Below, piece after piece: positions 1 to 9,938 of a DNA stretch of 30,208 nucleotides; within the stretch, counting starts at the first letter, position 1; each line of letters starts with the position of its first letter. The DNA is from Moniliella sp. 'wahieum'. Its lineage: Eukaryota; Basidiomycota; Moniliellomycetes; Moniliellales; Moniliellaceae. The position numbers were made by a program, and so were the translations under genes. The stretch is taken from the NCBI GenBank assembly GCA_003971905.1, contig RSEE01000177.1, positions 1 through 30,208 of the forward strand, written 5' to 3'. Below the pieces are notes generated by a model, which saw nothing but the letters and a program-made list of their open reading frames with translations, was not told the DNA's origin and searched no databases.

Positions 1-2576
1 CCCGAAGGGGAAGAGAGGAGGGAGAGAGTTATGCCGAGGCGATAGCTCGCTACCCGAAGGGGAGAGAGGTTATGCCGAGGCGATAGCTCGCTACCCGAAG
101 GGGAGAGAGTTATGCCGAGGCGATAGCTCGCTACCGAAGGGAGAGAGAGTTATGCCGAGGGCGATAGCTCGCTACCCGAAGGGGAGAGAGTTATGCGAGG
201 CGATAGCGCACCCGAAGGGGAGAGAGTTATGCCGAGGCGATAGCTCGCTACCCGAAGGGGAGAGAGTTATGCCGAGGCGATAGCTCGCTACCCGAAGGGG
301 AGAGAGTTATGCCGAGGCGATAGCTCGCTACCCGAAGGGGAGAGGAGAGTTATGCCGAGGCGATAGCTCGCTACCCGAAGGGGAGAGAGTTATGCCGAGG
401 CGATAGCTCGCTACCCGAAGGGGGAGAGTTATGCCGAGGCGATAGCTCGCTACCCGAAGGGGGAGAGAGTTATGCCGAGGCGATAGCTCGCTACCCGAAG
501 GGGAGAGAGTTATGCCGAGGCGATAGCTCGCTACCGAAGGGGAGAGAGTTATGCCGAGGCGATAGCTCGCTACCCGAAGGGGAGGAGAGTTATGCCGAGG
601 CGATAGCTCGCTACCCGAAGGGGGGAGAGGGGGAGAGAGTTATGCCGAGGCGATAGCTCGCTACCCGAAGGGGAGAGAGTTATGCCGAGGCGATAGCTCG
701 CTACCCGAAGGGGAGAGAGTTATGCCGAGGCGATAGCTCGCTACCCGAAGGGGAGAGAGTTATGCCGAGGCGATAGCTCGCTACCCGAAGGGGAGAGAGG
801 TATGCCGAGGCGATAGCTCGCTACCGAAGGGGAGAGAGTTATGCCGAGGCGATAGCTCGCTACCCGAAGGGGAGAGAGTTATGCCGAGGCGATAGCTCGC
901 TACCCGAAGGGAGAGAGTTGAGAGTTATGCCGAGGCGATAGCTCGCTACCCGAAGGGGAGAGAGTTATGCCGAGGCGATAGCTCGCTACCCGAAGGGGAG
1001 AGAGTTATGCCGAGGCGATAGCTCGCTACCCGAAGGGGAGAGAGTTTGCCGATGCGCGAGGCGATAGCTCGCTACCCGAAGGGGAGAGAGTTATGCCGAG
1101 GGCGATAGCGCTACCCGAAGAGGGGAGAGAGTTATGCCGAGGCGATAGCTCGCTACCACGAAGGGGAGAGAGTTATGCCGAGGCGATAGCTCGCTACCCG
1201 AAGGGGAGGAGTTATGCCGAGGCGATAGCTCGCTACCCGAAGGGGAGAGAGTTATGCCGAGGCGATAGCTCGCTACCCGAAGGGGAGAGAGTTATGCCGA
1301 GGCGATAGCTCGCTACCCGAAGGGGAGAGAGTTATGCCGAGGCGATAGCTCGCTACCCGAAGGGGAGAGAGTTATGCCGAGGCGATAGCTCGCTACCCGA
1401 AGGGGAGAGAGTTATGCCGAGGCGATAGCTCGCTACCCGAAGGGGAGAGAGGAGAGAGTTATGCCGAGGCGATAGCTCGCTACCCGAAGGGGAGAGAGTT
1501 ATGCCGAGGCGATAGCTCGCTACCCGAAGGGGAGAGAGTTATGCCGAGGCGATTAGCTCGCTACCCGAAGGGGAGAGAGTTATGCCGAGGCGATAGCTCG
1601 CTACCGAAGGGGAGAGAGTTATGCCGAGGCGATAGCTCGCTACCCGAAGGGGAGAGAGTTATGCCGAGGCGATAGCTCGCTACCCGAAGGGGAGAGAGTT
1701 ATGCCGAGGCGATAGCTCGCTACCCGAAGGGGAGAGAGTTATGCCGAGGCGATAGCTCGCTACCCGAAGGGAGAGAGTTATGCCGAGGCGATAGCTCGCT
1801 ACCCGAAGGGGAGAGAGTTATGCCGAGGCGATAGCTCGCTACCGAAAGGGGAGAGAGTTGGAGAGAGTTATGCCGAGGCGATAGCTCGCTACCCGAAGGG
1901 GAGAGAGTTAGAGAGTTATGCCGAGGCGATAGCTCGCTACCCGAAGGGGAGAGAGTTATGCCGAGGCGATAGCTCGCTACCCGAAGGGGAGAGAGTTATG
2001 CCGAGGCGATAGCTCGCTACCCGAAGGGGAGAGAGTTATGCCGAGGCGATAGCTCGCTACCCGAAGGGGAGAGAGTTATGCCGAGGCGATAGCTCGCTAC
2101 CCGAAGGGGAGAGAGTTATGCCGAGGCGATAGCTCGCTACCCGAAGGGGAGAGAGTTATGCCGAGGCGATAGCTCGCTACCCGAAGGGGAGAGAGTTATG
2201 CCGAGGCGATAGCTCGCTACCGAAGGGGAGAGAGTTATGCCGAGGCGATAGCTCGCTACCCGAAGGGGAGAGAGTTATGCCGAGGCGATAGCTCGCTACC
2301 CGAAGGGAGAGAGTTATGCCGAGGCGATAGCTCGCTACCCGAAGGGGGAGAGTTATGCCGAGGCGATAGCTCGCTACCCGAAGGGGAGAGAGTTATGCCG
2401 AGGCGATAGCTCGCTACCCGAAGGGGAGAGAGTTATGCCGAGGCGATAGCTCGCTACCCGAAGGGGAGAGAGTTATGCCGAGGCGATAGCTCGCTACCCG
2501 AAGGGGAGAGAGTTATGCCGAGGCGATAGCTCGCTACCCGAAGGGGAGAGAGTTATGCCGAGGCGATAGCTCGCTA
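1..2576. repeat. 40-bp tandem satellite array, about 64 copies
   Basis: A head-to-tail array of a 40-bp unit that begins CCCGAAGGGG and ends GATAGCTCGCTA. It is cut by the left edge of the window, so the true array is longer. Most copies are identical. The differences are nearly all one-base changes in the C or G runs (ccgaagg, cccgaaggg, cccgaaggggg), plus a few short partial duplications of GAGAGAGTT, for example near 915, 1450, 1850 and 1905. There are no variable spacers. Each unit contains the small hairpin CCC-GAA-GGG. The 40-bp period is not a multiple of three, and reading frames across it mean nothing as protein. The array is very likely subtelomeric or heterochromatic. Confidence 0.97.
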
Positions 2577-3261
2577 TAAAATCGTCCGCTCTATGCAGCA
2601 TATGGCCTCCGTTTCTCGATTGGACCACCCGTTGACAAGTTACACCCCCCCATCCCTAACCCTACCACCCCGACCCACCCCACCCACCCTCCGATGGCCT
2701 CGACGATAGCTCGCTATAAAATCGTCCGCTCTATGCAGCATATGGCCTCCGTTTCTCGATTGGACGCACCGTTGACAAGTTACACCCACCCATCCCTAAC
2801 CCTACCCAACCCGACCCACAACACCACCCTCCGATGGCCTCGACGATAGCTCGCTACGAAATCGTCCGCTCTATGCAGCATATGGCCTCCGTTTCTCGAT
2901 TGGACGCACCGTTGACAAGTTACACCCACCCATCCTACCCTACCCACCCGACCCACAACACCCACCCTCCGATGGCCTCGACGATAGCTCGCTACGAAAT
3001 CGTCCGCTCTATGCAGCATATGGCCTCCGTTTCTCGATTGGACGCACCGTTGACAAGTTACACCCACCCATCCCTAACCCTACCCACCCCGACCCACAAC
3101 ACCCACCCTCCGATGGCCTCGACGATAGCTCGCTACGAAATCGTCCGCTCTATGCAGCATATGGCCTCCGTTTCTCGATTGGACGCACCGTTGACAAGTT
3201 ACACCCACCCATCCCTAACCCTACCCACCCCGACCCACAACACCCACCCTCCGATGGCCTC
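2564..3261. repeat. ~140-bp tandem repeat with telomere-like CCCTAACCCTA
   Basis: Five copies of a second unit. The anchor ATCGTCCGCT recurs at 2581, 2721, 2861, 2999 and 3140, giving periods of 140, 140, 138 and 141 bp. Each unit contains CGATAGCTCGCTA, then a unique segment with TATGCAGCATATGG, then a C-rich tail. In most copies the tail includes CCCTAACCCTA, two CCCTAA telomere-type units. The first copy overlaps the last 13 bases of the 40-bp satellite (2564-2576), so the two arrays join exactly at a shared motif. The last copy breaks off within GATGGCCTC at about 3261. The first two copies have TATAAAATC where later ones have TACGAAATC. Confidence 0.96.
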
Positions 3262-3356
3262 AGGACCGAGTACAACATGAAGGTTGAGCTATGCCCCAAA
3301 GGACACCGAATCTGGTGTCTGCCAGGTAGATCAGGAGGTGTGCTGAAAAAAAATAT

Positions 3357-3450
3357 TTTTGCGTTGGGTGGTGGTGGTAGGTGGTGGCGACGGCCTTCCG
3401 GGTGGTGGTGGTGGGGTGGCGGCGGCGGCGGGCGGCGGCGTTGCTATTTA
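3357..3450. repeat. G-rich GGT/GGC low-complexity tract
   Basis: A run of GGTGGTGG and GGCGGCGG motifs just beyond the 140-bp array. It contains many closely spaced runs of two to four G, so it could form G-quadruplexes on the + strand. No gene is apparent in it. Confidence 0.7.
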
Positions 3451-3520
3451 ATTAATGCTGGTCACCGGGGGTGGTCACGGGTGCGCCGGGGGGTCATGAC
3501 GGCAAGGCCAAAAATACCCT

Positions 3521-3729
3521 GGAATACATCAGGTGGGATCCCTGTGATACATCTAGATGTATATGAGGGATCTCGTCACATCCAGCCAGTCCCGTGACAT
3601 CCCTCGGGAGTTGGGAATATGTCTAGGAATACATCAGGTGGGATCCCTCTGATACATCTAGATGTATATGGGGACCTCGTCACATCCAGCCAGTCCCGTG
3701 ACATCCCTCGGGAGTTGGGAATACGTCTA
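3521..3729. repeat. 105-bp tandem duplication with a 16-bp palindrome
   Basis: Two direct copies (3521-3625 and 3626-3729) that differ at only a few bases. Each carries the perfect palindrome ATACATCTAGATGTAT, at 3547-3562 and 3652-3667, followed by a shared segment with CCAGCCAGTCCCGTGACATC. The copies abut exactly. No reading frame is recognisable. Confidence 0.93.
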
Positions 3730-3782
3730 GTTGTTCATCATGTACGGAGCCACCCAACCCTTGCTCTGCAGTGACGTACTGA

Positions 3783-4171
3783 CCAGGCCGCCAAACAGGT
3801 ACCAATACGCTAGGCGCCGCAGGAGAATAGTCGATGGATTAAGCAAGTGATCGCCGCTCTATACTCAGAGGCATTTCCTCCGCCGCCGATCAAACACCTC
3901 TCCAGGCAATGACAAGCTCGATTGGTGGCGGGGAAGGTTGGGCAGGACCCGCTGTCTACGGTGACCGGGGGCGTGGGTGATGAGAACACCAGACAGGCGT
4001 TGCAAGATATCGATGACCATTAGGAAGATGTGGGTCGAATCTTGGCCAGCTTCTGCCGCGACCTGGTGCCGACGAAGAAGGGGTTGCGCACCTGCAGATC
4101 GCCTCGCTCAAGCCCGGGGAATGTGGGTCAGTCATGGGGGTGTACGACCTGCTGGATGACAAGCTGAGCTG
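3783..4171 (+). pseudogene. Decayed reading frame of unknown family
   Basis: One + frame reads as plausible protein but is interrupted by stops: TAG near 3813, TGA near 3916 and TAG near 4021. Between the stops it gives stretches such as NSRWIKQVIAALYSEAF, DENTRQALQDIDDH and EDVGRILASFCRDLV. After a one-base shift near 4080 it continues as VAHLQIASLKPGECGSVMG and YDLLDDKLSWC before a TGA at about 4169. The amphipathic, charge-patterned text differs from the random-looking translations around it. I do not recognise the family. A remnant of a subtelomeric gene or a mobile element is possible, and so is chance. Confidence 0.4.
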
Positions 4172-7100
4172 GTGCTGACTGTCCCTCGTGATGTGCTTGG
4201 TCGTGGTGCCCGCCTCTCTGGGTTTACCGACCTAGGTTAGTCCCGGTGCGCCAATTTGGTCGGTGTGCACGTAGTTCATGTCCCGTGCGGGGGCCCAAGT
4301 TGCTGACATTTCGCATTGGTGGGGAGTACGCTGTTCGCCGCGTCACCCCCACCACCAGCACTCTATGGAGGGTATGTAGGGGCCCCCAAACGGCGAGGCT
4401 GACCCAAGGTCTCTTCCCATCACGGCCTGGTTACAGAGCCGCGGTGGACGATAGTGGGCCGGGCCGACGAACGCGCATGACACGCCTGATGTGCCAGACG
4501 GGGTTAGGGTTAACTTGTTTCTGACGGTCATGGTTGTGGGGCATGTTCGTTTGTTCGTTAACTCTGGCTTGGGTCGTGAGTGACCTTAGTGAGAGCACTA
4601 ACGGGTTGCCTGCGCATTGCTTCGTACGTCCATCCTCCCAAGCGGCCAGTGTGTAATGAATGAGAACCCCTTAGAACGCGGATTTGCTTGGATCCACACC
4701 GAAGGGCGGGGGGGCAAGCGGATGGTATATAGTCGGATGGTTATTTAGTGTCTGGACGCGATCGGGGGCGCGATCGGGGACGAGGGGGGCAGCTGGGTGG
4801 CAGCAGACGCGCGGCGAGTGTTGCTTGTCAATGTGGACGGTTAGAGGTCGCTTGCGTCGTGGTGAATTGCGCGAATGAAGCAATGCAGTGGCTGGCGGTC
4901 GATTCGACCCCAACAAAATGGATGGCCCGGTTGAGCGTCGAACGCCCACCAGGTCCGTTTCCACCATCACCCCTCCCACTCCGTCCCCGCCAGTCCAACT
5001 CCTGCCGATCCTTCTCATATTCCTTACCCACGGCATGCAATTCGGGGCGCTGGCACGACCGTGTTGCCCTCCGTGATGCACAAACACGAGGCGGGGAGAG
5101 AACGCGCATGGCGGTGCTGGCGACCGGAGGCAAGCTGAATCCGGGCCGCCGAAGCCGTTGACCAGCGGTCCAGATCCAAATCAAGCCGAGGTCTACCAAC
5201 ACCATTCCAAAAGCAGCGGCTGCGAGGCCGTGGCCAAACCAAATCCATGCTGGACCGCCCTCGGACGTGACCTCGTCGAGGGTGTAAGAAAGGGGGGGAC
5301 CATGACCATCTTTGGCTCACTCAGTGCCTCGCAACACCTATCTTCCAACTCCAGCCAAGGGAATACACTTGTCCACCCTCATCCCTGTCTTCCCCTCTCC
5401 TAGACCCTCCATTACCCTTCTTTTCCCCAAATCTTGAGCCTGTGGGCGGTCCAATGACACGTGGGGCACACCTGGGAGTCTAAGTACAGTTCATCCCAAC
5501 CGCAACACGCATCACCCCTTGTCAGGAGACGGAGATGGGGGAAGGGGACGCAGATGGATTGCATACATCTATGGACGCAGAGGAGGTATATGACCTCCTC
5601 AGGAAGGGGGCACAGTCGAGAGGTGGACACAGGATCTCCCAACTGATAGGAATCACGCCATAGTGCCCATACGGGCCTAGTGGGCAAGGCCCACTTAGCA
5701 CGGTGTGATTCTGACACCCTCCCTCATCCTGCACCGCGTTGCCTCCAGTACATTTGCGGCTACCCTGTTCTGACCACGACAGGTGAACGAGCACATGTGA
5801 CAGGCGAACGAGCATATGTAAGGTACTGCATACGGATTGCCCCAGGCTCAACACCGGATGGAGAAGATTCGAATCGTGCCGTCTACGGTGGCGAAGTGTA
5901 CGTTGGTAGAGGTCGGAAACGTGGGAAGGAACCAATCTCACTTCGAAAAAACACAAGCCAAACAAGGTCGAAACAAGGAACGCAACAAGGGTCATGAACC
6001 GTTGGAGTCGGGGCTTACCAGGACATGTTGACCCGTTGACGGCAAAGAACGAGCGCAGCACACGAGTCCGTTGGTGGGCGGCCGAAGGTGAACCGTGGCT
6101 GTGGGTAAGAGAACGAGGAAAGAGGTGGAGGCAGTACGTTGGTGAAATGACGTCCTAACCCTGTGCAGAGTTGGTCACTGGCATGCCCGTCTCATTTTCG
6201 TTCCACCCCGGTCAACCTTCCATTTGCACCATCATCAGCTCGGAAACGACCACCGGTTCGCTCATGACCGTCTCCCGCCTCTCGATGGCGACTGCCCATT
6301 CACTTTCAGCTGTTATGCACATCCGCATTGCCCCTGCCTTTGAGATGCTTATCAAAAAGTCCAGGGCCAAAGCTTGCGATATGTGGGTATCCCCGCCTCA
6401 TACTCCTGTGCATGGTCAGCTTTACGTTGCCCTTCCCCCCGTCCCCTCCCGCCACTAGCTCGAAATCGCTTTCGCGCCTGCTGGGGCCATCCGCAGCACA
6501 GTTTGTCCGGCGGGCATGGCATATGTCCGGGAGGGATGCCGGAAGAAGAATCAGTCAGTGACGTCGTGCCAACATGCTCCCGAGAACGATGGCGAGTACA
6601 CCTCTTTCATGGGGCAATGTGGGCAACTTGGGCTGTCAGGTCATTGGTAACGCATGGCAGCACATAGAAGATGGGGTGCTGGATAGCACACAGTTGCGGA
6701 TAAGTATCTCCTAGCAATGTGGAGGATTGCACAGTGGGCGTTGGCAAGATGATCCTGGGCGAGATGGACCTGGAGGAGATGGACCTGGAAGAGATGGACC
6801 TGGAAGAGATGGACCTGACCCAATCGTACAACTGACAGATGTTGGATGTTGCCCAGTCTGAGCTCTGAGCCGACGGGCTGTGTGAGGCTGTATGAGGCTG
6901 TGTGGGCAGGCGAGGGAATGAGACGGTGAGGAAGCAAGGCCGAGGGGCGCAGCGCAGCTCAGGCGGTTCCCAATAGGCTTTCGGATCCGGGCAGTGAGCG
7001 AAGGCGAGGAAATGGTCAAGGAGCGCGCAGGCTGAGGACGGAGACTCAGCCTCAGTTCTCAGAAGCCCAGGCCAGCGCCTCGGCAGTGCCTCGTCGACCT

Positions 7101-7468
7101 TTGACCGCCCCATCCGCCGCTGCGAGCGCCGCCGCCGACCCCACACCGCTGCAATGGCCATGTCTGACATGGTCACGTGCTCGTGCATCCTCGTCTGCCT
7201 GTCAGCGCAGCAGCCGCATCGCTCACGCGTCGCATCATATCTCCACGCCAGCATCATCTCTCCCACGCAGATGCACGGATCGATGATCAATCATCCCGAG
7301 CGTAGGCAGCACTCCTGGGCCCTGGGCCGGCGCCTCGACTACGCGGCCGCCATCGGGAGCAGCCGCGGCTTTATCAACCGGCCAGCCTGCGTGTGGTATC
7401 TGCGCCCAAGGCCTAATGGCCGCATACGCCCACGCCTCCTACGCCACCTCGTCGCCCGCCCCCGCTCG
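4172..7468. other. Gene-poor stretch, no recognisable gene
   Basis: Several 60-230 residue ORFs exist on both strands, but none shows a recognisable motif, sustained codon bias or conserved-looking text. GGGTTAGGGTTA at 4501-4512 is a two-unit telomere-like motif in the orientation opposite to the CCCTAA in the 140-bp array. Composition is visibly less GC-rich than the gene-bearing part to the right. I treat this as subtelomeric spacer. Confidence 0.6.
6761..6820 (+). repeat. 15-bp minisatellite, four units (EMDLE-coding frame)
   Basis: Four units of GAGATGGACCTGGAR at 6761, 6776, 6791 and 6806. In the + frame through an ATG at 6749 they read as EMDLE repeats ending LTQSYN and a stop. The open frame reaches back only to a stop at 6701. 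It could be the acidic end of a lost or spliced gene, or just a minisatellite. Confidence 0.8.
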
Positions 7469-8497
7469 ATGCTCCGCATCTCCACACGCCGTCTGGCCGC
7501 CACCCTCCCCTCGCCCCTCTCCCGTCCGTCCGCCCCGCCCCCACCAGGCACACCCCACAGCATGGCCTCCCTCGACGACATCGACGACCTCATCAGTGGG
7601 CTGAAGCACACCGTCCATGCAGGTGACCGCGGCCATGCCCTGCGCGACCTGCGATCCAGCCTGTACTCCAGCCTCGCCAGCGTTGCCCTCGGCCACCCCA
7701 CAAGCGCGTCCAATCGCGCCGATCCTGCTGCCGTCCTGCCGTCCCCGGACCCAGCATCCCCTCCTCTTCCCCTCGTCCGCACAGGAGAGCGCGACAGTTG
7801 GCCCCAGCTTCCCCCCTCCGCCATCGCAGACGCCAATCCCCATCCGCCGCCGTATTGGGAGGGAGACCCTCCCCTGCTCTCCCATTCCGGAAACGAGCCA
7901 CGCCTCCCATCAGTCGAAGATCTTGGTCCGCCCCGCGCTCCTCGCGCTCCGCCCACTACGCCACTGCACGGTCCTCCACACCCTACTCCATTACTCATAG
8001 GAAGTTGCATTCTCCCGGAGGGAGGCGCATCTCCGTTAGTTCCGCAGCAAGTCGTACCACCACCCGCCACGTGTCCCGTGCAGGCGTGGCGGCCGTGTTG
8101 GTGGATGCGAAGGATACCGAGCGACCTACCACGCGCACGTTGGCATCTGGGCCATACTCACTTCACGCATCGCCTGGCTCCAGGACCCCGCCATTGTCCG
8201 ATCTGCCACTTGTTCCCGCGCCTCACCGCAACGCCCTTAGGGTCGCTTGAAACTGCGTCCCTCAGTGCTGGCTCCACCACCGACTCGACATCGGGTTCGG
8301 TGGTTACCACGTCCGCGCTGGTGCTGGTTCCACCGCTGAATCTACCCCTTCTTTCGCCTTTCCCCTGCATGGAGGCACTCCCTCGCCCTTATTCCCATGC
8401 ACCGAGAGCAGGATATCCCCCTCTCAACCTCGCCCGAGTGCCAACGGGACCTGCTAGCCTCGAGCCCAGTCCTCACTTCCAACCTACTCGCGATTAA
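7469..8497 (+). CDS. Doubtful Pro/Ser-rich ORF with mitochondrial-presequence-like start
   Basis: I do not recognise this protein. From ATG 7469 the frame is open for 342 codons. The first residues, MLRISTRRLAATLPSPLSRP, are rich in Arg, Ser and Thr with no acidic residue, as in a mitochondrial targeting peptide. A second in-frame ATG at 7562 starts MASLDDIDDLISGLKH, an acidic-hydrophobic helix-like stretch continuing RDLRSSLYSSLAS. After about residue 75 the text is almost all Pro, Ser and Arg, and other frames look equally plausible: the frame through 8120-8190 reads HVGIWAILTSRIAWLQDP. Frameshifts are therefore likely and the C-terminus is unreliable. The frame stays open upstream to an ATG at 7154, but that part looks like leader sequence. 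It would be convergent with RRS1. Confidence 0.35.
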   Translation: MLRISTRRLAATLPSPLSRPSAPPPPGTPHSMASLDDIDDLISGLKHTVHAGDRGHALRDLRSSLYSSLASVALGHPTSASNRADPAAVLPSPDPASPPLPLVRTGERDSWPQLPPSAIADANPHPPPYWEGDPPLLSHSGNEPRLPSVEDLGPPRAPRAPPTTPLHGPPHPTPLLIGSCILPEGGASPLVPQQVVPPPATCPVQAWRPCWWMRRIPSDLPRARWHLGHTHFTHRLAPGPRHCPICHLFPRLTATPLGSLETASLSAGSTTDSTSGSVVTTSALVLVPPLNLPLLSPFPCMEALPRPYSHAPRAGYPPLNLARVPTGPASLEPSPHFQPTRD

Positions 8498-8885
8498 CAA
8501 AGTGCGAAATCTACCCCTGCGCATCCGCTGGCAGCATCGCTATCATCGATCTATCATCCTCCTTCTCATCATCCATCATGCCGCTTACCACACCATGTTG
8601 ACAATTATTGGGTCCATGCGCCCATGTCCCCTTAGGCCCTATCCTACGACCGCCTCCACTTTGCATTCGTCCCTCCACATGGAAAGAACTAAAGTCGGCT
8701 TCTCACCTGGCCCTCAGCAGACCAGTGAGCACGTAGATGTGCCAGAATACCCGGGTACCAGAACCCACCCCTGCTATCATGCATGTTCTGTGACCCGCCC
8801 AAGTAATGTAGCTGACACAGGGCCCAAGTCAGAGATATGCAAAAAAAAACAAAATACGCAATCACTGACAATGTCTGCACCTCGT

Positions 8886-9938
8886 TCACCTCATGCTCTT
8901 CTTAGTCCGTGGACCATCCGCCTGCTCTGCCAGCGCAGTGGTCCATGTCCTCCCGAAGCGTGCTTGAATCGCTTTGCGCACATTGATCTCCTCTGCAGTC
9001 TTGGTCGCTTTGCGGTCCATCCGGCCCAGCACGGCCAACTGCGCCGAACGCTCGGCGGAGCCCGGCTTCTCATTGGGCGCAAATTTACGCTTCACTCCCT
9101 TTACTCGTGCATCGTCGCCTTTCAGTACGGTCAAAGGTGCCGAGCGAAGCGTGTGGAGCGCATGGTGCGCACCAAGTCGCCCTCTAGGTGATGCTTGTGC
9201 GCTTCGGGCGGCGCGAGACGCTTAGTTTTCTCCGTCTCGGCCTGGGCAGCGGCCGAGGCTGTGGCCTGGGCCCGGTCCAGGTCTTGAGCTGTTTCTGTCG
9301 TTGATCGCCTTGCGCTTCTTGCGCTCTTCTTGGCCTCTGTGCGCGGATTAAAGTCGGGGTCTAGGTGACAGGAAGACGCGTCAGCAGGGCCCGAGTGGGA
9401 GAGATGAAACGTAGAGAGAAGAGGAAGAGAAAGGGGAGGGGAGGAAACATACCAGCATTGGCAGGTACTTCATGCAACCATTGTTCTTCGGCATCCTTGT
9501 TGGCCCCGCGGAATCCCCAGCGGTTGACCTTCCTTCTTCTCCTTGTCCACACTTTGCGGTCCTTCTGCTGTGGGAGGTACGTTTTCGCGAGCGAACGTTT
9601 CCATTGGTCAGCAGTTTGCCGTCGGCTTGGGCAGCGGTTCCTTCCGCGGCTCGCACACCCTGTCCGCAGGCAAGATAGGCGGAAAGCGGCACCAGCGGCC
9701 CATTCTCGGAATGCCTTGTGTATTGAAGGCAGGACAAAGACCGCATTGAGCAGGGCTTGGTGCATTCCGCACTTAGCCACGCAAGAAAGTACACGTCCCG
9801 CTGCCCCGATGCGAGCTTGGTCAGGTCGGGTGCGTCAGCCTACATCCAGCTGGATGGGAGCGCGCCTTGCTTGACTGTTGAGGTCGAGGCGGCAGGTGCC
9901 GGCGCAGACGCAGGCGCAGGCTCGGCCACAGTCGACAT
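8886..9938 (-). CDS. RRS1: RRS1, ribosome biogenesis regulatory protein
   Basis: Rrs1 is a nucleolar factor that acts with Rpf2 to bring the 5S RNP into pre-60S ribosomes. The call rests on its central block. On the minus strand at about 9480-9560, KDRKVWT is followed by NRWGFRGANKDAEEQWLHEV, matching the family pattern of a Trp-rich segment, then the (Y/F)(K/R)GANK core and a QWL-(I/V)EV ending. Upstream lie QALLNAVFVLPS and EPLPKPT, the family's conserved N-terminal pieces just before the WE-FA motif. The C-terminus carries the usual basic VKRKFAP motif and ends TKKSMR. The start is taken at ATG 9938 (MSTVAEPAPAS). A GTATGT...CTAG intron at 9361-9452 splits GAC in NADPDF. At least five one-base frame breaks interrupt it, including one in ACCCAAGCC where a C seems lost. 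Confidence 0.85.
9361..9452 (-). other. RRS1 intron, 92 bp
   Basis: The minus strand shows the donor GTATGT, a CTGAC branch-point-like motif and the acceptor CACCTAG. Removing it joins AATGCTG to ACCCCGAC and keeps the frame (NADPDFNPRTEA). Confidence 0.85.

Noticed and set aside
1093..1308. Repeat protein encoded by the 40-bp satellite
   Set aside because: The period is not a multiple of three, so the frame cycles and soon stops; the translation only mirrors the DNA repeat.
1..2576. CRISPR array
   Set aside because: Units abut with no spacers, the region shows eukaryotic introns and genes, and there are no cas genes.
5855..5885. tRNA-like GATTCGAATC box
   Set aside because: A palindromic TTCGAA alone; no cloverleaf, A box or acceptor stem could be paired around it.
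5522..6061. 179-residue minus-strand ORF with a hydrophobic start
   Set aside because: There is no recognisable domain, and the text quality is no better than other frames in this gene-poor stretch.
6607..7290. 227-residue minus-strand ORF
   Set aside because: Its SISSR repeats are only the antisense of the 15-bp minisatellite, and the remainder shows no motif.
7154..7468. Start of the 7.5-kb ORF at 7154
   Set aside because: The extra residues look like translated leader DNA, whereas ATG 7469 begins a presequence-like segment.
8839..8855. Poly(A) tail of a retroposed copy
   Set aside because: The short A-run on the + strand has no flanking duplication and lies in the 3' flank of RRS1 on the opposite strand.
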